Part shown: in pieces, positions 1 through 5,676 of the stretch | Position numbering within the stretch: position 1 is the first letter of the stretch | Layout: each line of letters begins with the position of its first letter | From: Chloroflexota bacterium | Lineage (GTDB): Bacteria > Chloroflexota > Ktedonobacteria > Ktedonobacterales > Ktedonobacteraceae | Assembly (NCBI GenBank): GCA_005879655.1 | Contig: VBJK01000083.1 | Coordinates: forward strand, 27,862-35,972 | Direction: 5' to 3' | Length of the DNA stretch: 8,111 nucleotides | Position numbers and translations under genes: made by a program | Notes under the pieces: model-generated | Told to the model about the DNA's origin: nothing | Database searches by the model: none | What the model saw: the letters and a program-made list of their open reading frames with translations, nothing else

Positions 1-1481
1 AGATCCATGATCTGATTGCCTTCCGTATCCTGGTTGATACGACCACAGATTGTTATATCGCGCTTGGTCATATCCATAGCCTGTGGAGGCCAAAGGAAGG
101 GCGTATTAAGGACTTCATTGCCAATCCCAAGCTCAATGGCTATAGTGCGCTACACACGACGGTTTTCTGTCTGGAGAATCACCTGGTAGAAATTCAGATC
201 AGGACGCATATAATGCACGAGATGGCTGAATATGGCGTGGCTATGCACTGGCATTATAAAGATGTGGGTGATAATGCATCGGGTTCGGCGAAGGAATTGC
301 ATGCCTGGCTGCATCAGTTGGAGGAGTGGCAACACGACATTCGGTCTTCTAATACTACCGATACGGAGTTCATTGAAGTTGTCAAGGATGATATTTTCCA
401 GGAACAGATCTTTGTCTTTACGCCCAAGGGCGAGGTAAAAGATCTGCCAGTTGGCTCAACACCGATTGATTTCGCCTACCGCATTCATACCAAGGTTGGC
501 GAGAGCTGTGCGGGCGCACGTGTGATCACTTATCTGGATGATGAGGATCGACTGGTGACACGCATGGTGCCGCTGGATTACGAATTGAAGAGTGGCGAGG
601 TAGTGGATATTGTCACTAGCCGCACCGCCCACCCAACGCGTGACTGGCTGAATGTAGCGCGTACTGCGGCTGCCAAAAGCAAGATTCGCCGCTACTTGAA
701 AACGCACGAGCGCACCATCAATATCCCAATTGGCCGTGAGCGCCTGGAGCGCGAGTTAAAGGTCGCTGGTCTGCGTGGTTTAGAGGCACTAACTGAAGAT
801 GTTCAGCGCTGGCTGTGTGAGGCATACCAGCAGGACAACTTTGACGAGCTACTCATGCTGATTGGTGCGGACGATATCCGACCTCGTAGCGCCGTTGTAC
901 ACCTGTTAGAGTACTGGCAACAAAGGGACGGCAACTCGTCTAAAGAGAGCAAAGAGAAAGGGAATGGAGCTTCGCTCGCCTTGCCGACCTCGACGGGGAA
1001 GCTAGCTGCGGTCACTAAGTCTAATAATGCGCAATTACAGGTTGCCGGTGTCACTGGTCTGCTCACCAAGTTGGCCAACTGCTGCTACCCATTACCTGAC
1101 GATGCCATTATCGGCTTTATCAGTCGTGGCAAAGGTGTCATTGTGCATCGTGCCGATTGCCAGAACATTATGCGTCTGCACAAGAATGATGGTGAGCGCT
1201 TAATCAACGTCAGTTGGTCCGGTATGAGCCAGCAGCATTACCATGCTCTGATCCTGCTTATCGCCAGCGACCGCTCAGGACTCATCCGTGATATTGCCAC
1301 CGTCATCTCCGATTTTGGGCTTAACCTGCTCTCGATCAATACTCCGAACTCAAACAAAGGGCGTGTCGTCATCACACTGACCGTAGAGATTAGCGACCTG
1401 GGACAGTTGCAACGCCTCATCGCCCGCCTGGAGAAAATAAAAGACGTGCAAAAAGTCGAACGCGATCTGGGAATACGTTAG
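1..1481 (+). CDS. rel: Bifunctional-type Rel/SpoT (p)ppGpp synthetase/hydrolase, 5'-truncated by window edge
   Basis: The frame is open from nt 3 to the TAG at 1479-1481, so the start and the N-terminal HD hydrolase domain lie outside the window. In order it shows the C-terminal half of the synthetase domain (DLIAFRILVD near the start; NGYSALHTT at 135-161), a TGS domain (IFVFTPKGEVKDLP onward, about 408-618), a helical linker, the conserved Cys-Cys segment LANCCYPLPDD (CC at 1080-1085) with ISRGKGVIVHRADC, and a C-terminal ACT domain (about 1240-1470). The motif R-I-K-D at 102-113 matches the RXKD signature of enzymes that both make and hydrolyse (p)ppGpp; RelA-only synthetases have EXDD. 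The family transfers pyrophosphate from ATP to GDP/GTP, and its TGS and ACT regions sense starved ribosomes. A polar stretch rich in Ser, Lys, Glu and Gly (about 930-1020) is probably a flexible linker. The family call is secure; the symbol (rel versus relA/spoT) is a naming choice. Confidence 0.96.
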   Translation, partial: IHDLIAFRILVDTTTDCYIALGHIHSLWRPKEGRIKDFIANPKLNGYSALHTTVFCLENHLVEIQIRTHIMHEMAEYGVAMHWHYKDVGDNASGSAKELHAWLHQLEEWQHDIRSSNTTDTEFIEVVKDDIFQEQIFVFTPKGEVKDLPVGSTPIDFAYRIHTKVGESCAGARVITYLDDEDRLVTRMVPLDYELKSGEVVDIVTSRTAHPTRDWLNVARTAAAKSKIRRYLKTHERTINIPIGRERLERELKVAGLRGLEALTEDVQRWLCEAYQQDNFDELLMLIGADDIRPRSAVVHLLEYWQQRDGNSSKESKEKGNGASLALPTSTGKLAAVTKSNNAQLQVAGVTGLLTKLANCCYPLPDDAIIGFISRGKGVIVHRADCQNIMRLHKNDGERLINVSWSGMSQQHYHALILLIASDRSGLIRDIATVISDFGLNLLSINTPNSNKGRVVITLTVEISDLGQLQRLIARLEKIKDVQKVERDLGIR

Positions 1482-1488
1482 GCGGGGT

Positions 1489-1535
1489 CCAGGGGCGCGG
1501 CCCCTGGCGGGGTTTCAGGGGTGTCCCCTGATTTT
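1489..1535 (+). terminator. GC-rich double hairpin after rel, candidate terminator and dispersed-repeat type element
   Basis: Eight bases after the rel stop lies a perfect 8-bp stem with a 3-nt loop (CCAGGGGC at 1489-1496, GCCCCTGG at 1500-1507). A second perfect 7-bp stem follows (TCAGGGG at 1515-1521, CCCCTGA at 1525-1531), then TTTT at 1532-1535. The second hairpin plus the short T-run can act as an intrinsic terminator for rel. The back-to-back GC-rich hairpins joined by GCGGGGTT also look like a dispersed palindromic repeat rather than a gene-specific terminator. The termination role is inferred. Confidence 0.6.
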
Positions 1536-1560
1536 CCCTCTCATCCCGCCCCCGAAGAGG

Positions 1561-1636
1561 GCAAAGAAAAAAAGTGCAAAGAGAGTCCGCACAGGAGGAA
1601 AGCATCAGACCGATGCTACCCTCCTGTACGGACTCT
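1561..1636 (-). terminator. Long hairpin downstream of the sigma factor gene, candidate terminator
   Basis: An inverted repeat runs from 1582 to 1636. Its three stacked stems are AGAGTCCG/CGGACTCT (8 bp), ACAGGAGG/CCTCCTGT (8 bp) and AGCATC/GATGCT (6 bp), separated by small internal loops around a 5-nt apical loop. It begins about 45 nt after the sigma stop on the minus strand. Read on that strand, the hairpin is followed by CTTTGCAC and then a run of seven T (complement of the A-run at 1565-1573). The T-run is about 8 nt past the stem, later than in a textbook terminator, so efficiency is uncertain. No other gene is positioned to use it. Confidence 0.65.
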
Positions 1637-1680
1637 ACTCTATTATCAATCCTGCACGATAATAAGCTGGCCGACAAGCA

Positions 1681-2919
1681 CTAGCCGCGTAAGCGATCCA
1701 ACACGGGTGGTTGGCGCAATTTTGCCAAAGCCCCAGCTTCAATCTGTCGAACACGCTCGCGTGTGATACCCAGTTCGCGCCCAACCTGTTCAAGTGGATG
1801 AGCCTGACCATTGCCCAGACCAAACCGTAATTGTAAGACCAGTTGTTCGCGTGGTGTTAGGACTGATTCCAGAACTCGTTGCACCTCATCCTTGAGTGTC
1901 TGTGTCGTAGCAAGCTCTTCAGGTGATGCCGATTCAGTATCGGCTAATACATCACCTAATTCTTGTTCCTCGTCTTCCCCGACCGGCAACTCCAGTGAGA
2001 CTGGCGCGCCCGGCGCTGCCTGTAGCTCAACCATGCGTACAGGATCTAAGCCAGTGGCCTCCGCCAACTCAAGTTCAGTTGGCTCGCGTCCTAGCTCTTG
2101 CAAGAGACGTTGGCGTTCACGGCGGATGCGATTGAGAGCAGTATTGACATAGACCGGGAGGCGGATCGTGCGCCCTTTATCGGCAACGGCACGGCTGATA
2201 GCCTGGCGAATCCACCAGGTGGCATGGGTGGAAAAACGATGACCACGCCGCCAATCATAGCGTTGGACAGCGCGAATCAGCCCGATATTGCCCTCTTGAA
2301 TGAGATCGAGCAAAGTCAAACCACGCCCAACATACCGTTTAGCGATACTTACAACGAGACGCAGATTGGCAAGAATAAACTGTTTCATCGCATCGCGGTC
2401 GCCCGCTTCGATGCCCTTTGCCAGTTCAATCTCCCGCTCGTGCGTAATCATAGGAACCCGACCAATTTCACGGAGGTACGTCATTACGGCATCAGACTCG
2501 CCAGCATCTGCGGCATTCACCATATTCTCATCATGCTCTTCCGAACGACGACGACGCATAGCTGGACGACGTACAGGAGCTTCTGCCTCAGGCGTCATCG
2601 TGGGAAGTTCGAGGATAGACTCATCGATATCATGAGTGTCATGAGTGAGATCTTCGTGTAGATCAGACATTTCTTCTAGCTCTAGTGGACTGGTGTCTAT
2701 ATCGAGTGGGCCTGTTTCCAGACTACTCAGGTCATCTTCTAAATCGCGTTCCCCTTTCCCTGTATCCTCCTCTTCTTCCACATCTGCTGGTGGCGTATGA
2801 TTAAGATCTTGAGCGAGTATCTGCTCGACAATGTCGTACGGCTGCTCAAGAGCTGGCTCTTTTTGTGCATTATTCAAGGTAAGCGTTGGTCCCGTCATGG
2901 CACGCTTTACGTCTATCAT
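1681..2919 (-). CDS. RpoD/SigA-family sigma factor (412 aa)
   Basis: This sigma70-family RNA polymerase subunit directs promoter recognition. The ATG at 2919-2917 is chosen because AAGGAGG (2933-2927) sits 7 nt upstream; a longer reading from 3009 has no comparable site. Residues 1-135 are low-complexity and acidic (VEEEED near 47-52, many Asp/Glu) with a basic patch at 117-125. Region 1.2 is at about 144-172 (DAVMTYLREIGRVPMITHER). Region 2 is at about 183-263, with the core-binding NLRLVVSIAKRY, the DLIQEGNIGLIRAV segment and the -10-reading FSTHATWWIRQAISRAVAD. Region 3 follows (GREPTELELAEATGLD). Region 4 is at about 355-405 with a helix-turn-helix (LEQVGRELGITRERVRQIEAGALAKLRQP). It converges with rel. 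The Ser after RQAI replaces the usual Thr of region 2.4. It could be the primary sigma or a group 2 paralogue; the sequence alone does not decide. Confidence 0.95.
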   Translation of the reverse strand: MIDVKRAMTGPTLTLNNAQKEPALEQPYDIVEQILAQDLNHTPPADVEEEEDTGKGERDLEDDLSSLETGPLDIDTSPLELEEMSDLHEDLTHDTHDIDESILELPTMTPEAEAPVRRPAMRRRRSEEHDENMVNAADAGESDAVMTYLREIGRVPMITHEREIELAKGIEAGDRDAMKQFILANLRLVVSIAKRYVGRGLTLLDLIQEGNIGLIRAVQRYDWRRGHRFSTHATWWIRQAISRAVADKGRTIRLPVYVNTALNRIRRERQRLLQELGREPTELELAEATGLDPVRMVELQAAPGAPVSLELPVGEDEEQELGDVLADTESASPEELATTQTLKDEVQRVLESVLTPREQLVLQLRFGLGNGQAHPLEQVGRELGITRERVRQIEAGALAKLRQPPVLDRLRG

Positions 2920-2926
2920 TGTGTAC

Positions 2927-2933
2927 CCTCCTT
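2927..2933 (-). promoter_or_regulatory. Strong ribosome binding site deciding the sigma factor start
   Basis: On the minus strand AAGGAGG ends 7 nt before the ATG at 2919. It is a full match to the anti-Shine-Dalgarno core and fixes MIDVKRAMTG as the N-terminus, 30 residues inside the longest open frame. Confidence 0.9.
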
Positions 2934-3009
2934 GAAAGATTGTATATCCTAAGCAGCAAGATATATAAGTTCGTCGGTCTGGTCCTACACTCAGGAAGCG
3001 AGCCTTCAT

Positions 3010-3026
3010 CGGACCAATGTTGTCCG
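3010..3026 (-). other. Small stem-loop in the sigma gene 5' leader
   Basis: CGGAC (3010-3014) and GTCCG (3022-3026) form a perfect 5-bp stem with a 7-nt loop, about 90 nt upstream of the sigma start codon and inside the predicted leader. It may be a chance structure; no known riboswitch is recognised. Confidence 0.3.
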
Positions 3027-3111
3027 AACGCCGAGTGGGAGGAAATCAATGACGTGCACCCTGTTTCCTTTAATGAGAAACATTGCCGGGTCGGAATTCA
3101 TTCCTATTCCA

Positions 3112-3140
3112 ATTATAACGCAAGTCCTCCTTTGATTCTA
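3112..3140 (-). promoter_or_regulatory. Candidate promoter of the sigma factor gene
   Basis: The minus strand has a perfect -10 hexamer TATAAT (3117-3112). Seventeen bases upstream the -35 position reads TAGAAT (3140-3135), only 3 of 6 matches to TTGACA. Transcription would start near 3105 and give a leader of about 185 nt. The weak -35 suggests an activator or alternative control, or that the true promoter lies elsewhere in this region. Confidence 0.4.
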
Positions 3141-3170
3141 GTCCTTCTGAGGGGTTTTTTATAAACTTGG

Positions 3171-3209
3171 CGATTCATCCACGAAGCTGAAGACTTCTTG
3201 GATGAATCG
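3171..3209. repeat. Inverted repeat with 16-bp arms (hairpin)
   Basis: The left arm CGATTCATCCACGAAG (3171-3186) and the right arm CTTCTTGGATGAATCG (3194-3209) pair with one mismatch around a 7-nt loop. No T-run follows on the plus strand. On the minus strand the sequence that follows is A-rich, so it does not look like a simple terminator. A run of six T lies just before it on the plus strand (3155-3160). It is strong enough to be a structural RNA element or an operator; its role is unknown. Confidence 0.6.
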
Positions 3210-3370
3210 GCCACCTTTTAGCCCTAGTTGGCAATGTCTTTAGCTCAGTGGTAGTTCACGTGAATTTAGTACAAAGTTTGCTTTCCTACTGCCTGATTCC
3301 TCTTTGCATAATATACGTGCGAACCCACCTTAAAGTGGCAGGAAATCAGGACTCTCTTTATGACATAATG

Positions 3371-3385
3371 AATTGCGCAACTACG
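3371..3385 (-). repeat. Isolated fragment of the palindromic repeat family
   Basis: AATTGCGCAACTACG is identical to 5622-5636, the outer half of the inverted terminal copy of the array at 5402-5635. It is probably a decayed single copy, and it shows that the family is dispersed rather than confined to one array. Confidence 0.5.
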
Positions 3386-3515
3386 GTTTCTCTTGACGTA
3401 GCATCCTCTATTCTCTAGAATAACAGATACGGATATGTTTGCACAACCATTATTCGTGGTAATTAAACACATGGATAGCGATTGGCCGTTGTCTGGTGGC
3501 CTAGTGCATTTCCAC

Positions 3516-3544
3516 TTGACTCATGAGGATTTGGTGTGTATACT
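3516..3544 (+). promoter_or_regulatory. Sigma70-type promoter for the J-domain gene
   Basis: The -35 TTGACT (3516-3521) and -10 TATACT (3539-3544) are separated by exactly 17 bp, each with one mismatch to consensus. The predicted start near 3551 falls inside a dyad, CTTCCCC (3543-3549) and GGGGAGG (3553-3559), that pairs over 7 positions including one G-T. The dyad could be an operator or a 5'-end stabilising stem. The leader to the ATG at 3611 is about 60 nt. Confidence 0.7.
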
Positions 3545-3610
3545 TCCCCTGTGGGGAGGCAGCAGAAGCCAATGTCCTCTCTCGACCCGGTTTGAGGGAT
3601 TGAAAGAACG

Positions 3611-3964
3611 ATGCCGCTCAATGATTACTATGCGATTCTGGGTGTGTCGCGTGACGCAACACGAGAGCAGATAAAACGTGCCTATCGTCAGCTGGCACGG
3701 CTCCATCATCCTGACCTTAATCAACAAGCTTCTGATCGACGCATGAAACAGTTGAATGAGGCATATACGATCCTCAGTAATACGGCAAAGAGAGCTGCCT
3801 ATGATATTCAGCTCTTAGAAGAAATGCGGACTGCCCTTATCCTCGAAGCTCTGCTACTCCAACAAGAACGCATGCAGCAAGCACAACACGAGGCCAAGAT
3901 GACCTGGAAAGAGGGTGTCACAGGCTTCATAAAGGAACTCAGAAAGGGCATGCACGAAGGATAA
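3611..3964 (+). CDS. Small J-domain (DnaJ-like) co-chaperone, 117 aa
   Basis: Residues 4-66 are a complete J domain: NDYYAILGVSRDAT helix I, basic helix II (IKRAYRQLARLHHPDLN), the essential HPD motif at 33-35, and helix III/IV ending in KRAAYDIQ. J domains stimulate the ATPase of DnaK/Hsp70 through HPD. There is no Gly/Phe region, zinc-finger domain or C-terminal substrate-binding domain, so it is a class III (type C) J protein, not DnaJ. The tail (about 67-117) is predicted helical and rich in Gln, Glu and Leu, without a membrane segment; it may determine the client. The ribosome site is weak (GAGG at 3594-3597, 13 nt before ATG; GAAAG closer in). It is transcribed alone from its own promoter, and its partner and client cannot be read from the context. 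Confidence 0.9.
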   Translation: MPLNDYYAILGVSRDATREQIKRAYRQLARLHHPDLNQQASDRRMKQLNEAYTILSNTAKRAAYDIQLLEEMRTALILEALLLQQERMQQAQHEAKMTWKEGVTGFIKELRKGMHEG

Positions 3965-3969
3965 TCCGC

Positions 3970-3998
3970 CAGGGCAATCCCTTGTGCTTGCCCTGTGG
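3970..3998. repeat. Hairpin repeat after the J-domain gene, related to the palindrome at 7490-7639
   Basis: CAGGGCAA (3970-3977) and TTGCCCTG (3988-3995) form an 8-bp stem with a 10-nt loop, starting 6 nt after the stop. The stretch 3971-3998 aligns with 7562-7588: both read AGGGCA, TCCCTTGTG, four variable bases, then CCCTG(T/C)GG, with one extra A here. It is therefore likely a copy of the same repeat family. With no T-run following, it resembles a REP-like 3'-end element more than an intrinsic terminator. Confidence 0.55.
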
Positions 3999-4041
3999 CC
4001 CGGCGCAAAAAATTGAGGCGCACCCCTAGCGGCTTGCCAGC

Positions 4042-4070
4042 TTGACATTTTAAATAATTTTCGCTATACT
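4042..4070 (+). promoter_or_regulatory. Near-consensus sigma70-type promoter for mpgS
   Basis: A perfect -35 TTGACA (4042-4047) and -10 TATACT (4065-4070) stand 17 bp apart, with an A/T-rich spacer. Predicted transcription starts near 4077, between ATACTA (4072-4077) and TAGTAT (4088-4093), an inverted repeat that could be an operator or a short stem. This is the strongest promoter in the window and implies housekeeping-sigma expression of the synthase. Confidence 0.8.
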
Positions 4071-4076
4071 AATACT

Positions 4077-4283
4077 ATAGCCACGACTAGTATCAGTGCG
4101 GAAACGTAGAGACGAGCAATAAAGTTGTCAGATACGTGCTACCGCTTTACATGCGCGTTGAGCCGATCTGTTAACCGGTAAGCTCTTCTATAGAAAGTCG
4201 TTGTGCTTGCCTTCTATTTACGCTGCTGTGAATATCTTCTGCTCGTGATATTCCGCTAGCTTGCGTTATGAAGGAAAGCGAAC
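4077..4283 (+). other. Long untranslated leader of mpgS
   Basis: About 207 nt separate the predicted transcription start from the GTG. The leader contains a 10-bp palindrome TTCTATAGAA (4196-4205) and a perfect 6-bp stem AATATC/GATATT (4241-4246, 4257-4262) ending 9 nt before the AAGGA ribosome site (4271-4275). I do not recognise a known riboswitch. An osmolyte gene with such a leader could be controlled at the RNA level, but this is inference. Confidence 0.4.
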
Positions 4284-5396
4284 GTGAACGTTGATACTCT
4301 GTGTTTCTCTCAGATACTAGAAGCCAATAACCTCTATGACCTGAACTACTTTTTCACGCGTACAGCATTTGTTATTGCGCATAAAAACGAGCGTCTTGAG
4401 ACCTTGCTCGGCGTCATCTGGTATTTACCCATTAATAGCCCCATCCTTATCGTGACCAACTGTCCAGAGACGGAAAAAGAGGAGCTGGCCTGCGCTCTGA
4501 CGCGGCAATTACAACATCGACAGAGCTATCTTATCCACCAGAAAGATCCAGCGCTAGCACACTTCTTTGCCGAACGGGGCGTGCAGGCTATTCTAGGCTC
4601 CGATGGCAAGGTTGCCAGCGGCAAAGGTGAGGGCATGTATATCGGGGCTTTAATCGCGCGCTTACTCGGTTATCCCGAATGGATCATCTTCTATGATGCC
4701 GATAACTTCGTGCCCAATGCCTTAATGGAATACACGCTGGCGATGAGCAGATTGTTTATGGAAGAGTATATGACCCGTTCTTGTGAAACGGAGAAGTTCC
4801 ACAATGTGCGTATCTGTTGGTCCTCCAAACCTGCTTTGGGCTGCAACTGTATCACACCAGGCATTGCCGAGTGCTGTACTCAGGTCGTTTCGTCCATAAT
4901 GACCAAACTCCTCGCTGCGTGGTTTGACATTGAGGACCGGACTATCATTTCCGCAAATGCGGGTGAACAGGGTTTCGCTATGGATACCCTACAGGCGCTA
5001 CGTTTCTCTTCGGGCTACTCGATCGAAACGTTTCAGCTGCTCGATCTTCTTGCCAAAGCTCTACTTCCAGCTACACAACTACAACCAGCTCATGTGATAC
5101 TCCAACAGTACCAAGCACAAAGTCCGCACTTCCATGAACAGCGAGATACTGAACATATTAAGCGTTTGATCGCTGAAAGCCTTGGTAGCTTCTACTGCTT
5201 CCAAGAGCTGCTTCCTGCTGACATTGTGCAGCAGTTGCGGCAGACTCAGTACGAACTGAGCCTTCAGTCTTGCCCGCCGCTCGTCTATCCAGCATTGCGA
5301 GAACTCTCCCTCGAAAAGAATGAGCGATTTGTGAACCATTATCGGCTCTTTGAGGATAACGATACTATAGACCAAGAAATGGATATATGCAGTTAA
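4284..5396 (+). CDS. mpgS: Mannosyl-3-phosphoglycerate synthase (GT55 family), 370 aa
   Basis: This enzyme transfers mannose from GDP-mannose to 3-phosphoglycerate, giving mannosyl-3-phosphoglycerate; a phosphatase then releases the compatible solute mannosylglycerate. A GT-A nucleotide-binding fold begins at about residue 27 (AFVIAHKNERLETLL). Family hallmarks are HQKDPAL (85-91), GSDGKVASGKGEGM (105-118), the metal-binding DXD motif in FYDADNF (136-142), SANAGEQGFA (223-232) and the metal/substrate loop SPHFHE (280-285) before EHIKRLIAESLG. These match what I recall of Thermus MpgS. The start is GTG, with AAGGA 8 nt upstream and an in-frame TGA at 4269-4271 excluding a longer form; the N-terminus is some tens of residues shorter than in the Thermus enzyme. 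A cysteine-rich stretch (C187, C189, C197, C198) lies in a variable loop. No phosphatase gene is adjacent. Confidence 0.9.
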   Translation: MNVDTLCFSQILEANNLYDLNYFFTRTAFVIAHKNERLETLLGVIWYLPINSPILIVTNCPETEKEELACALTRQLQHRQSYLIHQKDPALAHFFAERGVQAILGSDGKVASGKGEGMYIGALIARLLGYPEWIIFYDADNFVPNALMEYTLAMSRLFMEEYMTRSCETEKFHNVRICWSSKPALGCNCITPGIAECCTQVVSSIMTKLLAAWFDIEDRTIISANAGEQGFAMDTLQALRFSSGYSIETFQLLDLLAKALLPATQLQPAHVILQQYQAQSPHFHEQRDTEHIKRLIAESLGSFYCFQELLPADIVQQLRQTQYELSLQSCPPLVYPALRELSLEKNERFVNHYRLFEDNDTIDQEMDICS

Positions 5397-5401
5397 TAAT
5401 T

Positions 5402-5635
5402 GTAGTTGCGCAATTTATTGCGCCTGCGGCCACAAATCACCCGTAGCTGCGCAATTTATTGCGCCAGACAGCCACAAATCACCCGTAGCTGCGCAATTTA
5501 TTGCGCCATGCAGCCACAAATCACCCGTAGCTGCACAATTTATTGCGCCTGCGGCCACAAATCACCCATAGCTGCACAATTTATTGCACCCGTTTTGCTG
5601 CCTCATATCCCTTGTGCAATAAATTGCGCAACTAC
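5402..5635. repeat. Palindrome-cored tandem repeat array: five direct units and one inverted terminal copy
   Basis: Units start at 5402, 5443, 5485, 5527 and 5568 (spacing 41, 42, 42, 41). Each begins GTAG(C/T)TGCGCAATTTATTG or a close variant. The core GCGCAATTTATTGCGC is a perfect 7-bp dyad around TT. Between cores lies a conserved 18-19 nt segment ending GCCACAAATCACCC. Unit 5 carries the core but diverges after it. The array closes with an inverted copy (5614-5635), so its outer ends form terminal inverted repeats of about 20 bp. It starts 5 nt after the mpgS stop, so the mpgS transcript would fold through it. It may act as a 3'-end stabiliser, terminator or protein-binding cluster, or be a non-autonomous repeat that amplified in place. 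Confidence 0.9.
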
Positions 5636-5676
5636 GAGCAATGCCACTCCTCTCCTCAAGGCAAAAATATGCATTG

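Larger units (their letters stand above)
3028..3515. other. Gene-free control region between the divergent sigma and J-domain genes
   Basis: No coding frame here has a convincing ribosome site, homology or composition. The stretch holds the candidate sigma promoter (minus), a 16-bp-arm hairpin (3171-3209), a 10-bp palindrome TTCACGTGAA (3255-3264), an imperfect inverted repeat (CCTGATTCC at 3292-3300 against GGAAATCAGG at 3341-3350), and a 15-bp fragment of the palindromic repeat found after the mannosylphosphoglycerate synthase gene (3371-3385). An unannotated small RNA is possible but not shown. Confidence 0.6.

Noticed and set aside
1521..1766. 81-codon plus-strand open frame between rel and the sigma gene
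   Set aside because: It runs through two terminator hairpins and into the antisense of the sigma gene, without a ribosome site or recognisable motif.
2939..2944. Minus-strand TACAAT as the -10 of the sigma gene
   Set aside because: The start would fall in the ribosome binding site and no -35 lies 16-18 bp upstream.
2920..3009. Longer sigma factor starting at 3009
   Set aside because: The 30 extra residues are not family-like, and the strong AAGGAGG site falls inside them, positioned for the ATG at 2919.
3238..3290. tRNA gene suggested by TTAGCTCAGTGGTAG
   Set aside because: Only the D-arm-like string fits. The D stem does not close, no matching acceptor arm or T-loop follows, and no anticodon stem forms. 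At most it is a chance or remnant motif.
4268..4294. Eight-codon upstream frame (MKESERER) overlapping the mpgS start
   Set aside because: It has no ribosome site of its own and its codons overlap the mpgS ribosome site; too short to support as a leader peptide.
5402..5640. CRISPR array
   Set aside because: Repeats are regularly spaced, but the spacers are nearly identical, the units run straight into each other, one copy is inverted, and no cas gene is present.
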